64,000 nucleotides of DNA. It comes from Lysinibacillus fusiformis (lineage in GTDB: Bacteria; Bacillota; Bacilli; Bacillales_A; Planococcaceae). The stretch is taken from assembly GCF_003049525.1 (NCBI RefSeq), contig NZ_PYWL01000002.1, positions 716,862-780,861 on the forward strand, read 5' to 3'. A program made the translations under genes and the position numbers. Under the pieces are notes generated by a model that was not told the origin of the DNA, ran no database searches, and was given only the letters and a program-made list of their open reading frames with translations. Below, one piece after another: positions 26,684-32,816 of the stretch (positions are counted from its first letter, which is position 1; every line of letters starts with the position of its first letter).

Positions 26684-27391
26684 ATGTTCAACGAGTTGTT
26701 AAAAGAACGGTTACTTGACGCTCATTTGGAGTTCTTTAGAAAAGACAAGAAGAAATTTCTAATCCATCGGATTTTATATGCTGTGGTTGTAACCATGCTT
26801 TATGCAATGGTCATAATGATCATTAAAATGCCAATATGGTTAATTGGTTTGCCTGCTGCCTTTTATCTAGGGTGGAAATTTGCCTATTTAAAATTGCTAT
26901 CAACCAAAAACAATATTGATGTAAAGAATTCCTTTTTGTTTCCGCAGTTCCTGCAAAGTTTCATAGCATTATTGCCTAGTTCAGGAAATGTCTATCAAAC
27001 ATTGAAAACAACATTAAATTATACGCCTGATCCATTAGATAAAGAATTGATCAAACTTATACAAAAAATCGAGAAAGGTAATGATCGAAATGCTTATTTA
27101 GCATTTGCAAATTATATAGGTTCTAGTGAGGCTTACATGGTTATGAACATGATTTACCAATTTAGTGAACAAGGCGTAGAAAAGGAGTCCATACAGGAAT
27201 TAGAGCGATATATCCAAAACCTTCAGGAAAATAAGGTCGATGAATTGATTCAACATAAGATGAATGCAAGCGATAAGTTTGGTTTACTTCCGATCCTTAT
27301 ATCGCTTTTTTTAGTGATTGGATTTGCTGGTGTCATTTTCATGCATTACATGACGAATGTGACAGATGCATTAAATACCATGCCTAAATAA
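26684..27391 (+). CDS. TadB-like inner-membrane platform protein
   Basis: 235 residues; AGGAGG upstream of ATG. Membrane helices near 28-48 and 52-70 (RILYAVVVTMLYAMVIMIIK; PIWLIGLPAAFYLGWKF), a cytoplasmic helical domain (FLQSFIALLPSSGNVYQTLK, then DKELIKLIQKIEKGND) and a C-terminal helix (LLPILISLFLVIGFAGVIFM). This is the layout of the T2SSF/TadB-TadC family, platform proteins that pair with a TadA ATPase to polymerise pilins. One T2SSF-like domain instead of two, as in Tad systems where TadB and TadC are separate. Sequence identity to classical TadB is not obvious, so the call leans on topology and context. Confidence 0.6.
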   Translation: MFNELLKERLLDAHLEFFRKDKKKFLIHRILYAVVVTMLYAMVIMIIKMPIWLIGLPAAFYLGWKFAYLKLLSTKNNIDVKNSFLFPQFLQSFIALLPSSGNVYQTLKTTLNYTPDPLDKELIKLIQKIEKGNDRNAYLAFANYIGSSEAYMVMNMIYQFSEQGVEKESIQELERYIQNLQENKVDELIQHKMNASDKFGLLPILISLFLVIGFAGVIFMHYMTNVTDALNTMPK

Positions 27392-27428
27392 AAAATTATA
27401 AAAATATACGGCAAAGGAGGATGGTGAA

Positions 27429-27713
27429 TTGGCTAAAGAAACATTTGAAATTATTGAAGATGTAGCACTTTTACGGACTGCTGATACAGGTTGGACCAGG
27501 GAATTAACAAAAGTAAGTTGGTTTCACAAACCAACGACTATCGATATTCGTTGGTGGTCCCCTTTTAAAGAAAAAGCAGGTAAAGGTGTTTCACTCTCAA
27601 TAGAAGAAGCGCAATTATTGCTTAAAGGTTTACAAAAATGTCTTGAAAATGAATCATGCATAACAGAAAGTCACAATTATTTAGCAGGTATTGAAAAAGA
27701 GGAGGTAAATTAG
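27429..27713 (+). CDS. PC4/YdbC-like single-strand DNA-binding protein
   Basis: 94 residues; TTG start at 27429 behind AAAGGAGG. The central part (VSWFHKPTTIDIRWWSPFKE, then KAGKGVSLSIEEAQLLLKGL) matches the PC4-fold family typified by Lactococcus YdbC: a beta sheet with W/R residues, a G-K-G turn and a C-terminal helix. These bind single-stranded DNA as dimers. It lies inside the Tad motor genes, one base before the TadA-like gene. In a conjugation region a role in protecting or guiding the transferred strand is plausible. Confidence 0.6.
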   Translation: MAKETFEIIEDVALLRTADTGWTRELTKVSWFHKPTTIDIRWWSPFKEKAGKGVSLSIEEAQLLLKGLQKCLENESCITESHNYLAGIEKEEVN

Positions 27714-27714
27714 C

Positions 27715-28833
27715 ATGAATGATCTTGAACTTCAAGAAAAAAGGATAAATGAAATATTAGAGAATAGTTTTCTAGGGCCATATCTACAAATCAGCAGTAT
27801 TACAGATATTAAATTTAATGGTACACAATTACGCATCCAGGACAACGAGGAGGGACGTTATTTAGCAGAAGATCAGCCATCTGAAGATGAAGTGAAAACG
27901 TTAGTTAAGCAGATCGCAGATGTTCAAAAATACACATTTACTCATACAGAGCCACAACTTGATACAGAGATTGGCATTTTGCGTATTAGTGCAACACATC
28001 GAAGAATTAGTCCAGAAGGAACGACATTAGCTGTTCGTATTTCTCGTCCACGTCTAGCGATTGAATCAATAGCTAATGTCATTACAGGTGATCATGAAGA
28101 CATCGAGCAATTATTTAAGGTGCTTATGTTAGCCGAAAGCAATATTGTCATTGCAGGACGAACAGGGTCTGGTAAAACAGAATTTCAAAAATTATTGGTA
28201 GGCTATACAGCAGATGATGCCAACATTACGCTTATTGAAGATACGCGTGATAGTCATATTAAAACACTCTATCCAGAGAAAGATATTACTAGTTGGAAAA
28301 CTGTACCTGGTTTATTTGAAATGGCTGATGGGGTTAAAGCAGCTTTACGTAACAATCCAGATTGGACAATCATTGCAGAGACACGCGGAGAAGTATCAGC
28401 TGATGTTTTAGATAGTGCGAAAACAGATCATGCGATTATTACAACTCTCCACGCGAAAGGAGCCATGAATATCCCTTCTCGTTTTATTCCCATGATTCGT
28501 CAATCACCAGCCTATGCGATTATTGACGATCAATTAATTGGAAATGAACTTGTCGAGTTTTTGAGATGGGGTGTCTATCTACAGGCTGAACGTATACAAG
28601 GCAAAACTGAAAGACGACTAAAGGAATTAGTTGAGTATACGGATTTTACTCAGAAGGGTGCAGTAGGAAACTATGTCTACAGGGAAGTGAAGATAAGAGA
28701 TGCGGAAACAGGGAATTATCGTATTGAAAAACGTTACCATCCTTTATCAGATAAAACATTAGCAGAATTAGAGGATAAAGGATTAATTCATTTAGTGCCG
28801 GATATTTTCAAGGTAAAGAAAGAAAAGGAGTAA
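27715..28833 (+). CDS. TadA/CpaF/VirB11-like secretion ATPase
   Basis: 372 residues; GAGGT upstream. Hexameric type II/IV secretion ATPase. Walker A IAGRTGSGKTEFQKL, Asp box TLIEDTRD, Walker B region WTIIAETRGEVSADVLDS, His box ITTLHAKGAMNIPSRF. The N-terminal domain (about residues 1-130) contains IRISRPRLAIESI, as in CpaF/TadA. With the adjacent TadB- and TadC-like genes it forms a Tad-type motor; alternatively it is the VirB11 of the type IV secretion system. The order B, A, C and the pseudopilins favour the pilus role. Directly followed by a mosaic duplicate fragment. Confidence 0.85.
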   Translation: MNDLELQEKRINEILENSFLGPYLQISSITDIKFNGTQLRIQDNEEGRYLAEDQPSEDEVKTLVKQIADVQKYTFTHTEPQLDTEIGILRISATHRRISPEGTTLAVRISRPRLAIESIANVITGDHEDIEQLFKVLMLAESNIVIAGRTGSGKTEFQKLLVGYTADDANITLIEDTRDSHIKTLYPEKDITSWKTVPGLFEMADGVKAALRNNPDWTIIAETRGEVSADVLDSAKTDHAIITTLHAKGAMNIPSRFIPMIRQSPAYAIIDDQLIGNELVEFLRWGVYLQAERIQGKTERRLKELVEYTDFTQKGAVGNYVYREVKIRDAETGNYRIEKRYHPLSDKTLAELEDKGLIHLVPDIFKVKKEKE

Positions 28834-28838
28834 AATGA

Positions 28839-29108
28839 ATGAGACAAGGTTTAAAAGAAGCTCAGGCCCTATTCCATGGCGCTGATGAGGCTAAAGCAGC
28901 TTTGTGTAATAATCCGGATTGGCCAATTATTGCAGAGACACGTGGAGAGGTATCAGCTGATGTTTTAGATAGTGCCAAAACAAATCATGTGATTATTACA
29001 ACAGTTCACGGGAAAGGAGCCATGAATATCCTTCCTCGCCTTATTCCCATGTTTACTCAGGAGGGTGCGGTAGGTAATCATGTTTATGAAGAAAAAGGAG
29101 GGAAATAA
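28839..29108 (+). CDS. Mosaic remnant: TadC start fused to TadA core
   Basis: 89 residues, ATG behind AAAGGAG. Residues 1-14 (MRQGLKEAQALFHG) match the start of the TadC-like protein encoded next (MRQVLKEARALFFG). Residues 15-72 match the middle of the TadA-like ATPase (NNPDWPIIAETRGEVSADVL; IITTVHGKGAMNI), and after a 48-residue in-frame deletion the end (TQEGAVGNHVY) matches its C-terminal part. No Walker A. The order, tadC 5' end before tadA internal, can only arise if two tadA-tadC units once lay in tandem and a deletion removed most of the first tadC and the first half of the second tadA. Probably non-functional, though still open. Confidence 0.75.
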   Translation: MRQGLKEAQALFHGADEAKAALCNNPDWPIIAETRGEVSADVLDSAKTNHVIITTVHGKGAMNILPRLIPMFTQEGAVGNHVYEEKGGK

Positions 29109-29849
29109 ATGAGACAAGTTTTAAAAGAAGCACGTGCCCTATTCTTTGGTTGGGAAATCGTGCTTTATTTACTTATATGGTTCTTGGCAAATTATCAGTT
29201 TTTCTATCTCATTTCAAAAGATCGCACCGTTAGTATTATTGTTGGTTGTATAGGTGCTCTCTTTTTCTTTTTTGCCTTTACCTTACAAAATCGTCAATTA
29301 AAGAAATATCAAATGCATTTAAGCGAGCTCCTAAAGTATGTAACGAACATGATCTTCTTTCTTCAAACAGGTGAAAATGTGCCCCATGCATTTAAAGAAA
29401 CAAAAGCAACAGTTCATCCGGACATACAAAAAGCTATTGAAGTCAGTATTCAGCAACTAGAAAAAGAGGCCAAGTTGAATACAAATCAGTTTGAAAAATA
29501 TGATTTTCCAACCTTAGATCAGTTTCATCAAAATTTAAAAATTAAATATGAACATGGTGGTAATCCGGATGACTTATTTAGCCAAATACATAAAAACATG
29601 ATATTTGAGCTAAAGAAACGTGACGAATTATACCGTAAACGTAAAGGTTTTGCGATGGCTGTATACATGTTATTGGGCATGGTGATGGGTATTTCATTAA
29701 TGCTGCGTTTTATCGTTGGGGAACTATGGGACACGTTTTTAAACGTTGGCTTTGCTGGTATAGGTGTGTTACTACTAACACAATTGTTTGCTTACTTGAA
29801 CCTCTACTTTTTACAAAAAAGAAGCATGGATATATCGATTCGTTATTAG
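29109..29849 (+). CDS. TadC-like inner-membrane platform protein
   Basis: 246 residues; AAAGGAGG upstream. Two N-terminal membrane helices (EIVLYLLIWFLANYQFFYLI; VSIIVGCIGALFFFFAF), a cytoplasmic helical domain with the T2SSF-like FFLQTGENVPHAFKETK (compare the family GG...EAL motif), and two C-terminal helices (VYMLLGMVMGISLMLRFIV; GVLLLTQLFAYLNLYF). Partner of the TadB-like protein at 26684 and the TadA-like ATPase at 27715. Followed by family stem-loop copy 3, which probably ends a transcription unit. Confidence 0.6.
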   Translation: MRQVLKEARALFFGWEIVLYLLIWFLANYQFFYLISKDRTVSIIVGCIGALFFFFAFTLQNRQLKKYQMHLSELLKYVTNMIFFLQTGENVPHAFKETKATVHPDIQKAIEVSIQQLEKEAKLNTNQFEKYDFPTLDQFHQNLKIKYEHGGNPDDLFSQIHKNMIFELKKRDELYRKRKGFAMAVYMLLGMVMGISLMLRFIVGELWDTFLNVGFAGIGVLLLTQLFAYLNLYFLQKRSMDISIRY

Positions 29850-29866
29850 AGTGTTCATCATATTAG

Positions 29867-29897
29867 AGGATTCGCCAAAAATGGTGAGTCCTTTTTG
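29867..29897 (+). terminator. Family stem-loop, copy 3 of 7
   Basis: AGGATTCGCCA-aaaa-TGGTGAGTCCTTTTTG, 17 bases after the tadC-like stop. Confidence 0.8.
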
Positions 29898-29942
29898 TAA
29901 AAAGAAGGGCTACTAATAGTAGCTCCTATATGAGGTGACAAA

Positions 29943-30164
29943 ATGAGCGTTCCAGAAAAAACATCCTTAGTACTATTTAATGTGATCATAAATTTAGCAC
30001 ATGCAGCTTTGTTGTATCTAAGTTTGACTTATTATCAGAAGGGAACAATAGTTGCAGCTGTTATTGGCTTTTTGTTTTTGTTAAGTTTGGTTATTTTTCA
30101 ATGTCATCAGATCGTTAAATTTGTAGAGCAATGTAATTACAGAAAGGAAGGATGTCAGGAATAA
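29943..30164 (+). CDS. Small two-helix membrane protein
   Basis: 73 residues; GAGGTG seven bases before ATG. Two hydrophobic helices (LFNVIINLAHAALLYLSL; VAAVIGFLFLLSLVIFQC) joined by YYQKGT, then a Cys-containing polar tail. No family recognised. Lies between the Tad motor and the Fic module; a small membrane accessory or holin-like peptide are possible. Confidence 0.5.
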   Translation: MSVPEKTSLVLFNVIINLAHAALLYLSLTYYQKGTIVAAVIGFLFLLSLVIFQCHQIVKFVEQCNYRKEGCQE

Positions 30165-30178
30165 CCATCTCTAAATTG

Positions 30179-30207
30179 TTGTGATTAACAACAAAATGTG
30201 TTATAAT
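30179..30207 (+). promoter_or_regulatory. Sigma-A type promoter before the HTH-antitoxin-Fic genes
   Basis: TTGTGA (30179-30184), 17-bp spacer, TATAAT (30202-30207). The best promoter match inside the transfer region. Likely drives the 30366-31487 genes, giving them expression independent of the long operon. Confidence 0.65.
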
Positions 30208-30297
30208 TATACTAGCAAGTGGGAAAATCATAATTCTAAGTATGGTAATTCCCAAATTACACGTAAAGAGGTTATAGAAGCATTTAAAGGCATGTAA
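30196..30297 (+). CDS. Possible 33-residue ORF in the Fic leader
   Basis: Reads MCYNYTSKWENHNSKYGNSQ then ITRKEVIEAFKGM and stops. The second half looks like real protein sequence, but the ATG lies inside the promoter spacer and has no ribosome binding site; a GTG at 30181 could extend it. It may be the 3' end of a lost gene overlapping a newer promoter. Confidence 0.25.
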   Translation: MCYNYTSKWENHNSKYGNSQITRKEVIEAFKGM

Positions 30298-30365
30298 CAA
30301 TAGCTTCAATAGTCCTTCTTGTTAACTTGGTATTCAGATTTAGAAAGTTAAGGAAGGGATGTTAT

Positions 30366-30572
30366 TTGGAGAAGGTATATTTGAGTCAAACTGATATTGG
30401 AAGAATGACTGAAAAAGTTGGATGGGGCGATCAACGTAAAATCGCTGTTCTAATCAAAAGAAATCAATTTCCCCCACATGATGTTCGTATCGGTAGTACA
30501 AAAGGTTGGAAAAGGGAAACTATTGATAAGTGGTTTAAAGAAGTAGTGGAAAATAGTCTACAGAAAAAATGA
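30366..30572 (+). CDS. Small helix-turn-helix protein (AlpA/excisionase-like)
   Basis: 68 residues from a TTG at 30366, which has GAAGGG eight bases upstream; an in-frame start at 30327 lacks a ribosome binding site. The sequence YLSQTDIGRMTEKVGWGDQR, then PHDVRIGSTKGWKRETIDKW, follows the MerR/AlpA winged-helix pattern in which a helix-turn-helix is followed by a basic wing and a W-x-x-x-T-I-x-x-W motif. Probably a DNA-binding regulator of the adjacent toxin-antitoxin or transfer genes. Not a full Xis identification. Confidence 0.55.
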   Translation: MEKVYLSQTDIGRMTEKVGWGDQRKIAVLIKRNQFPPHDVRIGSTKGWKRETIDKWFKEVVENSLQKK

Positions 30573-30613
30573 AGAATACATTTTGAAGGGAGGCAGGCTG
30601 TGTCCTCTTGTGA

Positions 30614-30633
30614 CTGAACTCACAAGTCTAAGT
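30614..30633 (+). promoter_or_regulatory. Hairpin in front of the antitoxin gene
   Basis: CTTGTGA-ctgaac-TCACAAG, a 7-bp perfect stem 10 bases before the antitoxin ATG at 30644. There is no ribosome binding site directly before that ATG; a GGGAGG lies at 30590-30595, upstream of the hairpin. Folding would bring that GGGAGG near the start codon. Confidence 0.45.
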
Positions 30634-30643
30634 AGCCAAAATT

Positions 30644-30829
30644 ATGAGAAAAAAAACGCATGAAGAAAATATGGAAGAAGTAAAAGCTGTTCTAGCGTTC
30701 GAAGGTTTAGAATTAACGCCAGAGTTTGAACAATTAATTCTAATGGAGGCTAAAGGAGAGATTACAACTCCTCAGATGCATGAAATGGCAATGGAGATAT
30801 TGGACAATGGAAAAGTTCAATCAATCTAA
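30644..30829 (+). CDS. VbhA-like antitoxin of a Fic toxin
   Basis: 61 residues. The sequence EVKAVLAFEGLELTPEFEQL, then EAKGEITTPQMHEMAMEIL, has the pattern of VbhA-type FicA antitoxins: an inhibitory helix with an E-G pair, then a TPEFE-like and G-E-I-T segment. In class I Fic modules the helix carries (S/T)xxxE(G/N), whose Glu blocks ATP gamma-phosphate placement by pairing with the second Arg of the Fic motif. Here Val stands where Ser/Thr is expected (V-L-A-F-E-G). It overlaps the Fic gene by 23 bases, the usual antitoxin-toxin coupling. Confidence 0.7.
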   Translation: MRKKTHEENMEEVKAVLAFEGLELTPEFEQLILMEAKGEITTPQMHEMAMEILDNGKVQSI

Positions 30830-31487
30830 ATATTGTTACCCTAATTCAATCGTTTTAATTAATAAATTCAATATTCATGACCAACAAAAATTGGATCAAC
30901 TAGAAGCACTCTATGTCGGGAAACGTTTAAAAGAGTTGCGAGAAGAGCCACTGTATGGGACTTTTGATTTTTCTCATTTGAAATCTATCCATAGATACAT
31001 TTTTCAAGATATTTATGACTTTGCCGGAGATATACGGGATGAAAATATATCGAAAGATCATTTTCAATTTGCTAATTCATTGTATATTGACGATCAAGGA
31101 AAAACGTTATTCAAGGAATTAAAGAATGAGAATTTTTTAGAAGGTCTCTCAATGGCCGAGTTTTGCAACCGTGCTGCTTATTTCATGGCAGAAATTAATG
31201 TATTACACCCGTTTAGAGAAGGCAATGGACGAACTCAAACCGAGTTTATTCGACTTCTGGCAATGAAAAATGGTTTTGAGTTAAATTGGGGCGAAATTGA
31301 AAAAGAAGAGTATACAAGAGCTACCATTTTATCTAAATTTGATGACACGAAATTAAGTGAAGTAATCTGTAAATGTATTGCCAATCATGAACCTAACAAA
31401 GAAATAATCCACTCGTTTGATAAGGGATTTAAACTACAAGTGCAGCGAATGAAAGGTAAGAATGAAAGACATAATCTAGATCGTTAA
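30807..31487 (+). CDS. fic: Fic-domain AMP-transferase toxin with altered motif
   Basis: 226 residues from the ATG at 30807 (weak GGAG 11 bases upstream; in-frame ATG at 30780 is less likely). Fic proteins transfer AMP to Tyr, Ser or Thr of targets such as DNA gyrase and topoisomerase IV. The domain is full: N-terminal GTFDFSHLKSIHRYIFQDIY, DFAGDIRDENIS flap, and the motif HPFREGNGRTQTEF. The catalytic His, Phe, Glu and GNGR are present, but the second Arg of HxFx(D/E)GNGRxxR is Thr. That Arg normally contacts the gamma phosphate and is the partner of the antitoxin Glu. Followed by family stem-loop copy 4. Confidence 0.85.
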   Translation: MEKFNQSKYCYPNSIVLINKFNIHDQQKLDQLEALYVGKRLKELREEPLYGTFDFSHLKSIHRYIFQDIYDFAGDIRDENISKDHFQFANSLYIDDQGKTLFKELKNENFLEGLSMAEFCNRAAYFMAEINVLHPFREGNGRTQTEFIRLLAMKNGFELNWGEIEKEEYTRATILSKFDDTKLSEVICKCIANHEPNKEIIHSFDKGFKLQVQRMKGKNERHNLDR

Positions 31488-31491
31488 ATCA

Positions 31492-31522
31492 GGGATTCGC
31501 CAAAAAATGGTGAGTCTTTTTT
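31492..31522 (+). terminator. Family stem-loop, copy 4 of 7
   Basis: GGGATTCGCCA-aaaaa-TGGTGAGTCTTTTTTC, five bases after the fic stop. Confidence 0.75.
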
Positions 31523-31534
31523 CATGGAAATCAA

Positions 31535-31562
31535 TTGCTTATTTTAACAGATATGGTATAAT
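31535..31562 (+). promoter_or_regulatory. Promoter of the SLH-protein gene
   Basis: TTGCTT (31535-31540), 16-bp spacer, TATAAT (31557-31562), 90 bases before the ATG at 31651. Separated from the Fic module by stem-loop copy 4. Confidence 0.6.
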
Positions 31563-31650
31563 ATAGTTATAGAAACTTCCTATTTAATAGTTAATCGTTT
31601 GAAATATAAATTAAGCAAAAAAATACCATTTGTTGAAGGAGGAAAATGTT

Positions 31651-32748
31651 ATGAGAAACAAATTATTTATGGCGACAATAGCAGCTGCTATTGCTATTCC
31701 GGTGATGGTGGCACCTATTCCAAATCATTATGCTGAGGCTGCAGAAACAAAAGGATCTGTAGTATTGGCCAATAATCCATTCAAAGATGTAAAAGTAAAT
31801 TCTCCGTACTATAAAATTATCCATGAAATGCGCGATACTGGGATCATTCAAGGCTATGAAGATGGCACTTTCCGTCCGGATACAACAATCAGCCGTCAAC
31901 ACGCTGCGGCTTTAGTTAGCCGTGCGCTTAAAATCAATGGTTTAACGCTTGAAAAAACAAAGGAATTTAAGCAGCCAAAGGATTTACGTACAGACAGTCC
32001 TTTTTATGATGACATCAAGAGCTTAGTAGAAGCAGGCCTTTTAGAAATGGATAACCAGGGCAATGTGAATCCAAATAAAGCCCTAACTCGCGGTGAAATG
32101 GCGAAGATTATTGCTGTCGCTTTCAATCTTGAAGTGAAGGCTGATTATCTGTTTGGAGATGTAAAAGGATCGAAGTACGAGGAATACGTGAAAGCACTAT
32201 ATTCGAATGGCGTAACGACAGGTTATGAGGACTACACGTTTAAATTAAACGGTTCTTTGACGCGTGTTCATTATGTACTATTCATGCACCGAGCTATGAA
32301 TATAGATGCTGATTTTGTGGCAAAACCAATTCCGACGCCAGAACCAGAACCAAAACCAGATCCTAAACCAACAAGTAAGAGTCCAGTTAAGTACAGCGAT
32401 TGGAGCTATCAGGATATTAAAACAAAAATTCCTCGTCCGGCTGGATATGTAGCAGGTGAACATGAGAAGAAAAATGCAGAGATTTTTAAAAATCTTATCA
32501 TAGAAAATGGACATAGAGGCAAGGGAAGCTTTAATATAGAGGAAAAATCTTGGGATTCTTCTTCGTTTACATTTGAAGAAAAACTACGTTTTAATTCCGA
32601 ATATGCAGGTGTAACTTACGAGGAATATGTCGCAATTATTAATCAAGTGATCAAAACGGGAGAGGTTTATGATGGTGGAACGTTCGCAATGTACTTTAAT
32701 TACCAGAACGGAATGATTTATGAATCTGGAACCGATCAAAGCAAGTAA
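31651..32748 (+). CDS. S-layer-homology (SLH) surface protein
   Basis: 365 residues from the ATG at 31651, with AAGGAGG upstream. Signal peptide (KLFMATIAAAIAIPVMVAP) with cleavage near AEA-AE. Three SLH units follow (about 45-100, 105-165, 168-220), each with the usual pattern: FKDV..SPYYKIIHEM, GYEDGTFRPDTTISRQHAA; SLVEAGLLEM, ALTRGEMAKIIAVAF; GYEDYTFKLNGSLTRVHYV. They bind pyruvylated secondary cell wall polymer. A Pro-Glu/Lys linker (PTPEPEPKPDPKPTSKS) then presents a 110-residue C-terminal domain that I do not recognise. Position between the pilus motor and the VirB6 gene suggests a surface component of the transfer apparatus. Own promoter and terminator. Confidence 0.88.
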   Translation: MRNKLFMATIAAAIAIPVMVAPIPNHYAEAAETKGSVVLANNPFKDVKVNSPYYKIIHEMRDTGIIQGYEDGTFRPDTTISRQHAAALVSRALKINGLTLEKTKEFKQPKDLRTDSPFYDDIKSLVEAGLLEMDNQGNVNPNKALTRGEMAKIIAVAFNLEVKADYLFGDVKGSKYEEYVKALYSNGVTTGYEDYTFKLNGSLTRVHYVLFMHRAMNIDADFVAKPIPTPEPEPKPDPKPTSKSPVKYSDWSYQDIKTKIPRPAGYVAGEHEKKNAEIFKNLIIENGHRGKGSFNIEEKSWDSSSFTFEEKLRFNSEYAGVTYEEYVAIINQVIKTGEVYDGGTFAMYFNYQNGMIYESGTDQSK

Positions 32749-32760
32749 AAAAGTTATATT

Positions 32761-32792
32761 AAAAGACCTTTTCATTTTGAAAGGTCTTTTTT
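32761..32792 (+). terminator. Terminator after the SLH gene
   Basis: AAAAGACCTTT-tcattttg-AAAGGTCTTTT followed by TT. Confidence 0.85.
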
Positions 32793-32816
32793 GTATGGTG
32801 AAAGGGTGAAAGGATT

